This document shows, piece after piece, positions 30,637-33,532 of a stretch of 33,532 bases of DNA (position 1 is the first letter of the stretch; every line of letters starts with the position of its first letter). The notes beneath the pieces were generated by a model. It did no database searches and had not been told where the DNA came from. It saw only the letters and a program-made list of their open reading frames with translations. The stretch is from contig SXKQ01000203.1 in assembly GCA_005778045.1 (NCBI GenBank), positions 1 through 33,532 on the forward strand. Reading direction: 5' to 3'. The stretch is from Planctomycetia bacterium (GTDB taxonomy: Bacteria; Planctomycetota; UBA1135; GCA-002686595). Made by a program: the position numbers and the translations under genes.

Positions 30637-32088
30637 TCAAGGCAGCTCCACGCGCACATCGGCGTCACCGTTCGTTGGCACGACCACATCGAGCGTGTGC
30701 GGCAGCGCCACGGTCGGGTTCCCCTGTTCGTCATGCAGCGAGATGCCCACGCGCAGCGGCCCTCCGACATGTTGGAGACGCACCTTCCCATCTGGCGCGG
30801 AAAATAGGCGGCCGGTGTGCTGCGGTCCGAGCCAGATTGCCGGGTACCCCGCGGGCGCATGTGGCATGCCGTCTTGGTCGCACGCGCTCACGAGGCCGCG
30901 CGCGGGCTTGCCGTCGCGGCCATGGATGTGCAGCGTGATGCTGCGCGCGGCAGGCAGTCGGACGAAGACCGTCGAGCCGTCGCGTTCGGAGGTGTCGAGG
31001 TCGACGGACCAGTGGTGCACGAGGTTCGGGCGCCGGGGCTGCACGACCACGCGTGCGGAGAGGATGTCGATCACTTCGGGCCCGGGGCCCGGCAAGGTGA
31101 AGGCGCCCTGCTCGTCGGTCCATGCCATCGGCGGCTGGGCAGGCTCGAGCATGCTCGGCGTCCAGTTGCCGCTCTCGCGCGTCACGTAGCCCGCGCCGGC
31201 GCTGTCGCGGATGTCGAGAAACACGGCCGCTCCGGCGAGCGGGCTGCCGTCGGGCGACTGCACGATCCCAGAGATCGGCGGTCCCTCGTTGCGCAGGCTC
31301 ACGTGCAGGCAGCCGTCCTCGGCGTCGAAGCGCGAGGAGGAGATGAAGGGGCTGAGGTCGAGGTGCGAGACCTGCGACACGAGCCCCTCGGCGCTGACCT
31401 CGATCAGGTAGGGGCCCTCCACATCGGTGAGCACCAGCGCCCGGCCGTCGTTGGACGTCTCGAAGCCGAGCGAGTGTGAGAACAGCGGGGCCAACAGCTG
31501 CTCCGCATCGAGTTCCTCGCAGGCCGCGAGCCGCACGCGCGCTCGTCCCACGGGTACGAGTTCCTCGCCTTCCCGGCGCCAGACCTGCACGCAGTGCTTG
31601 CGGTTCGCAGCCAGCTCGCGGTCGTAGCGCACGTCGCCATCGGCCGGGAGCTCGATCTTGTCCCACCACGCAGGCGCGTTCGGCGGTGCCGCGCCGATCT
31701 TGCGTGAGCCGGGCTCCGCACGCAGCTCGAAGCGGCCTTCCGAGTTGGTGCGAGCGCGCACCTCGGGTCCCTCGCCGTCGAACACGACGATCTCGAGGTT
31801 GGCCATCGGCACGTGCAGGTTGCCGTCGAGCCGCACGATCGTCCCGCTGACGCGCGTACGCGGATCTCGCCGGGCCGTCCCGATGCGCTCGGGTGCCCTG
31901 TACTCCGAGCGCTCGACGAGCGGCGAGATCGACTTCGCTTCCGGGCTGCTCGGCTCGACGACGTCCGGCGTCGCCGCCGCGGGCTCGGCCGCGGAATCCG
32001 CGGGCCCCCCCGATGCGTCGTGAGACAGGAAGAGCCCCCCGGCTACCAGAACGGCGAGCACGAGCAGAACGGCGAGGAGCTTGCGCAC
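30637..32088 (-). CDS. Membrane-anchored protein with carboxypeptidase-regulatory-like domains (copy 1)
   Basis: A 483-residue protein starting at a GTG at 32088. It has an N-terminal anchor (RKLLAVLLVLAVLVAGGLFL) and an Ala/Pro/Ser-rich linker to about residue 75. At least two carboxypeptidase-regulatory-like beta-sandwich domains follow: RVSGTIVRLDGNLHVPMANL ... RTNSEGRFELRAEPG and PPISGIVQSPDGSPLAGAAV ... DEQGAFTLPG. VHHWSVDLDTSE and the closing strands (GPQHTGRLF, LRVGISL) match the downstream gene, 120 bp away on the same strand. Tandem duplication followed by divergence is the simplest origin. Function unknown. It diverges from the ABC-F gene with 65 bp between the starts. Confidence 0.8.
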   Translation of the reverse strand: MRKLLAVLLVLAVLVAGGLFLSHDASGGPADSAAEPAAATPDVVEPSSPEAKSISPLVERSEYRAPERIGTARRDPRTRVSGTIVRLDGNLHVPMANLEIVVFDGEGPEVRARTNSEGRFELRAEPGSRKIGAAPPNAPAWWDKIELPADGDVRYDRELAANRKHCVQVWRREGEELVPVGRARVRLAACEELDAEQLLAPLFSHSLGFETSNDGRALVLTDVEGPYLIEVSAEGLVSQVSHLDLSPFISSSRFDAEDGCLHVSLRNEGPPISGIVQSPDGSPLAGAAVFLDIRDSAGAGYVTRESGNWTPSMLEPAQPPMAWTDEQGAFTLPGPGPEVIDILSARVVVQPRRPNLVHHWSVDLDTSERDGSTVFVRLPAARSITLHIHGRDGKPARGLVSACDQDGMPHAPAGYPAIWLGPQHTGRLFSAPDGKVRLQHVGGPLRVGISLHDEQGNPTVALPHTLDVVVPTNGDADVRVELP

Positions 32089-32153
32089 CGTGCAGAGACT
32101 AGCAGGACGTGGTCGTGGCGCGAGGCGCGCGCCTGCGTCATCATCTTCGCGCG

Positions 32154-33532
32154 ATGTCGCTCCTCTCCGTCGACGGGATCTCCAAGAGCTACGGGGATCG
32201 CGCGCTCTTGCGCGGCGTCTCGCTGATGATCGGCGAGGGCGAGCGCGTGGGACTGGTGGGGCCCAACGGCGGGGGCAAGTCGACGCTGATGAAGATCCTG
32301 TGCGGGATCGAGCAGCCCGATACGGGTACGCGCGTGCTCCGGCGCGACCTGCGGCTCGGCTACCTCGAGCAAGATCCGCAGCTCGACGGCAACGCCACGG
32401 CGCGCGAAGTCGTGCGCGGTGGGCTCGTGGAGCGCGAGCGGGTGCTGCGCGATCTCGAGCGCGTGCATGAGGAGCTCGGTCGCGCGCAGGGCGACGCGCT
32501 CGACAAGGCGATCGCGCGACAGGAGCGCCTCGAGACGGAGCTCGAGCGCTTCGGCGGTCACGATGTCGAGCACAAGGTCGAGAGCACGCTGCAGGCGCTC
32601 GGCCTGCGCGATCCGGAGGCCCGCTGCGGATCGATGTCGGGCGGCGAGCGCCGTCGCGTGGCTCTGGCGCGACTCCTGCTCGCCGGGCCGGAGCTCCTCC
32701 TGCTCGACGAGCCGACCAACCACCTCGACGCGCTCGTCACGGACTGGCTCGAGGACTGGTTCCTCGAGACACGCACGCCGCTCCTGCTCGTCACGCACGA
32801 TCGCTACTTCCTCGATCGGGTGTGCGATCGCATCGTCGAGCTCGACCGCGGGGACATCTTCTCCTACGTCGGCGGCTATGCGGAGTACCTCGAAAAGCGC
32901 GCGGAGCGGCTGGCCAGCGAGCGCAAGACCGAGGACTCGCGCCTCAACCAGCTGCGCCGCGAGACCGCGTGGATGCGGCGCGGCGCGCCTGCGCGCACGA
33001 CCAAGCAGAAGGCGCGTATCCGCCGCTTCCACCAGACAGTCGACGCTGCGCCGATCGCGCTCTCGTCGGATCTAGAGATGCAGTTCCCCGCAGGACCGCG
33101 CCTCGGGACGCGCGTGCTCGAGCTCAAGGGCATCTCGAAGCGCTACGGCCAGCGCGTGATCGTGCCCAAGCTCGACCTCGAGCTCGGGTCGGGTACGCGT
33201 CTCGGGCTCGTCGGTCCCAATGGTGCTGGCAAGACGACGCTCGTGAAGATGATCCTCGGCGAGCTCGCGCCCGACACCGGCACACGCAGCGTCGGCGAGA
33301 CCGTGCACTTCGCGGGCGTCGATCAGATGCGCACAGACGTCAAGCTCGATGCGACGCTGCTCGAGGAACTCGCGGGCCGCAGCGACGTCGTCAAGGTGGG
33401 GGAGCGCGTCGTGCGCGCCGAGAGCTACCTCGATCGCTTCGGCTTCGCCGTCTCGCAGCAGCGCTCGACCGTGCGCCAGCTGTCGGGTGGCGAGCGCAAC
33501 CGGCTGATGCTGGCGAAGCTCATGCTGCAGGG
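32154..33532 (+). CDS. ABC-F family ATPase (3' end beyond window)
   Basis: The frame runs from the ATG at 32154 to the right edge (459 complete codons). Two ABC domains are visible. The first has Walker A GPNGGGKST (Lys42), signature SMSGGERRRVALARLL, Walker B LLLLDEPTNHLD and switch HDRYFLDRVC. An Arg/Lys-rich linker helix follows (RRGAPARTTKQKARIRRF), the P-site-tRNA-interaction type linker. The second domain has GPNGAGKTT and QLSGGERNR just before the edge. There are no membrane segments, so this is an ABC-F protein acting on ribosomes or nucleic acids rather than a transporter. The linker and early motifs resemble Uup, but the C-terminal domain that would decide is outside the window. Confidence 0.93.
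   Translation, partial: MSLLSVDGISKSYGDRALLRGVSLMIGEGERVGLVGPNGGGKSTLMKILCGIEQPDTGTRVLRRDLRLGYLEQDPQLDGNATAREVVRGGLVERERVLRDLERVHEELGRAQGDALDKAIARQERLETELERFGGHDVEHKVESTLQALGLRDPEARCGSMSGGERRRVALARLLLAGPELLLLDEPTNHLDALVTDWLEDWFLETRTPLLLVTHDRYFLDRVCDRIVELDRGDIFSYVGGYAEYLEKRAERLASERKTEDSRLNQLRRETAWMRRGAPARTTKQKARIRRFHQTVDAAPIALSSDLEMQFPAGPRLGTRVLELKGISKRYGQRVIVPKLDLELGSGTRLGLVGPNGAGKTTLVKMILGELAPDTGTRSVGETVHFAGVDQMRTDVKLDATLLEELAGRSDVVKVGERVVRAESYLDRFGFAVSQQRSTVRQLSGGERNRLMLAKLMLQ

Noticed and set aside
1..33532. tRNA, rRNA, CRISPR arrays, insertion sequences and phage attachment sites
   Set aside because: None seen: intergenic gaps are short and without cloverleaf-like or spaced repeats, and no transposase or integrase motif appears. 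A tRNA scan was not possible here.

Overview
This is a very GC-rich (roughly 70% by eye) bacterial chromosome segment with tightly packed genes, many 4-bp ATGA/GTGA overlaps, and long open frames antisense to most real genes. The mix of families points to a Planctomycetota-like organism: a DUF1570-type metalloprotease, a thioredoxin-fold plus HEAT-repeat secreted protein, a large beta-propeller lipoprotein, membrane-anchored carboxypeptidase-regulatory-like proteins, and a type III polyketide synthase next to an isoprenylcysteine-methyltransferase relative. This is inference from gene content; there is no rRNA or other marker gene in the window. I see no tRNA, CRISPR array, transposase or phage gene.

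Left part (1-13.7 kb). A secreted thioredoxin-fold/HEAT protein runs off the left edge. It is followed by an L,D-transpeptidase, an AlbA_2/Schlafen-type putative regulator, a rhomboid protease (all minus strand), a TlpA-like thiol-disulfide protein (plus), a small unknown protein (minus) and an 882-residue Ig/beta-propeller lipoprotein (plus). A strong stem-loop at 8972-9027 separates the propeller gene from a two-gene minus-strand unit: a GCS2-type glutamate-cysteine ligase homologue fused to two CBS domains, followed by a zinc-dependent AstE/AspA-type amidohydrolase. A BatD-like membrane protein diverges from this unit.

Centre (13.7-20.1 kb). Four compact minus-strand genes encode an N-formylglutamate-amidohydrolase-like protein, a DUF1611/DgcN-type enzyme, a DgcA/dipeptide-epimerase-type enolase-superfamily enzyme and a Tat/lipoprotein-type N-acyl-D-amino-acid deacylase. 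Junctions of GTGA and ATGA couple the last three. Together they look like a pathway for salvaging D-glutamate or N-acylated/cell-wall-derived amino acids. A divergent DUF1570-type metalloprotease follows.

Right-centre (20.1-29.1 kb). This is a gene graveyard around intact enzymes. An intact metallo-beta-lactamase/double-rhodanese sulfur enzyme is flanked by a YeeE/YedE transporter broken by three in-frame stops and by a PAS/sigma-54 activator whose ATPase core is deleted. An intact membrane dipeptidase and an intact class-IV aminotransferase follow. An intact type III polyketide synthase is then preceded in its own operon by two broken methyltransferases (ICMT-like and UbiG-like) and by the tail of a second sigma-54 activator. 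I reconstructed these lesions by translating across the stops and frame changes.

Right end (29.1-33.5 kb). Two paralogous membrane-anchored proteins with carboxypeptidase-regulatory-like folds lie in tandem, and a divergent ABC-F ATPase runs off the right edge.
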